Below are positions 63,617-64,000 of a stretch of 64,000 nt of DNA, piece after piece (the stretch's first letter is position 1; each line of letters begins with the position of its first letter). Under the pieces are notes generated by a model. The model ran no database searches. It saw only the letters and a list, made by a program, of their open reading frames with translations, and was not told the origin of the DNA. Position numbers and translations under genes: made by a program. The DNA comes from Planctomycetaceae bacterium (GTDB lineage: Bacteria; Planctomycetota; Planctomycetia; Pirellulales; Pirellulaceae). The stretch is from NCBI GenBank assembly GCA_016794985.1, contig JAEUIQ010000075.1, positions 171,440-235,439 on the forward strand, read 5' to 3'.

Positions 63617-64000
63617 AGCCCAGGATTCACCACCAAGTCGCACGCTGCCCGCAAGTCCTGAACCATCTTACCCAAGAACAGAGCCACTTTCGTCGGTTGA
63701 ACCAAGATTGATCACGAGTCAAAACAACAAAAGGACCAACAACAGAAGGACAGGCATTATTGGTTTGAAGGTCGGGGCGGATGGACGAAAGGTACTTTCT
63801 CTGCCCGGCAGAGGACTTGTGGAGAGACGGGTCGTCGCGGGACAGGTTGCGGGCGAAACGTTTGTTGGGAAGTTATCTGTTGGTGCGGCATTGGACCAGT
63901 CGGTTGTGTCGGCGGGGCAAGTCCCGCGTGTTGGCGGACGTGGTAGGGATTCTGGACCGGTTAGGGACGAACGCAGAGTAGTGCGAGTCGCGGGTGAAGA
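63617..64000. other. Right-edge stretch without a firm gene
   Basis: A plus-strand frame at 63781-63981 (66 codons, Arg/Leu-rich, preceded by ggggcgg) could be a small gene, but it shows no motif. I do not call it. Nothing else is recognised up to the window edge. Confidence 0.3.

Noticed and set aside
63781..63981. Small Arg-rich plus-strand frame at the right edge
   Set aside because: No motif and only a weak purine-rich upstream stretch; insufficient support.

Overview
The window reads as chromosomal DNA of a Planctomycete, most likely a Pirellulaceae-type marine or freshwater heterotroph. The basis is the combination of gene types: two proteins with C-terminal VPEP sorting signals (PEP-CTERM), a long Ser/Thr kinase with one membrane segment facing an ECF-type sigma factor, a Tat-exported Gfo/Idh/MocA oxidoreductase, a secreted GH32-like hydrolase and acyl hydrolases, a secreted ceramidase-like fusion, a sulfotransferase, a DUF1579-type protein and a SUI1-like protein. 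This is an inference from gene content; no rRNA or marker phylogeny was available. There is no rRNA operon, insertion sequence, prophage or CRISPR array.

Layout. 1-18 kb: a partial DinB gene, a molybdopterin oxidoreductase, a MocR-type regulator, a lipid kinase, the sigma factor and kinase pair, two secreted proteins, a GNAT enzyme, a DUF808 membrane protein, a membrane phosphodiesterase-fold protein and a GIN-domain lipoprotein. 18-27 kb: a phosphonate-catabolism island. It has a leftward arm (PHP-domain protein, class III aminotransferase-fold enzyme resembling PbfA), a HTH-cupin regulator and a rightward arm (class II aldolase, HAD phosphatase, zinc alcohol dehydrogenase, PhnX). 27-37 kb: a block of hairpin-rich tandem repeats, a double cyanophycinase-like protein, a three-gene zinc-ribbon operon with a degenerate M48 peptidase, and an FAD oxidoreductase plus membrane transporter pair that probably also belongs to phosphonate use. 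37-44 kb: secreted carbohydrate and ester hydrolases, a TauE-type exporter and a PEP-CTERM beta-strand-repeat protein. 44.2-45.7 kb: an array of ten tRNA genes on the minus strand, several structurally aberrant, next to a strongly structured non-coding stretch bounded by minus-strand terminators. 45.8-64 kb: rarA, a glutamine-amidotransferase-fold protein without its nucleophile, a solitary DNA methyltransferase, a Gfo/Idh/MocA enzyme followed by a sugar/nucleoside-type MFS transporter, a DUF3754 protein, two tandem membrane proteins with CXXCH motifs, a sulfotransferase, the ceramidase-hydrolase fusion, FmdB and AhpD-like proteins, a 15-copy minisatellite and a secreted C1-family peptidase.

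How genes may work together. PbfA would turn (R)-1-hydroxy-2-aminoethylphosphonate into phosphonoacetaldehyde, and PhnX would cleave that to acetaldehyde and phosphate; the FAD enzyme could feed N-methylated or parent aminoethylphosphonate into the same aldehyde. No PhnW transaminase and no PepM are present, so the locus looks catabolic and independent of PhnW. The repeats (a dispersed intergenic family, a three-hairpin tandem block, 18-bp and 15-bp satellites), the tRNA array and the structured stretch beside it are the parts least explained by ordinary gene content.
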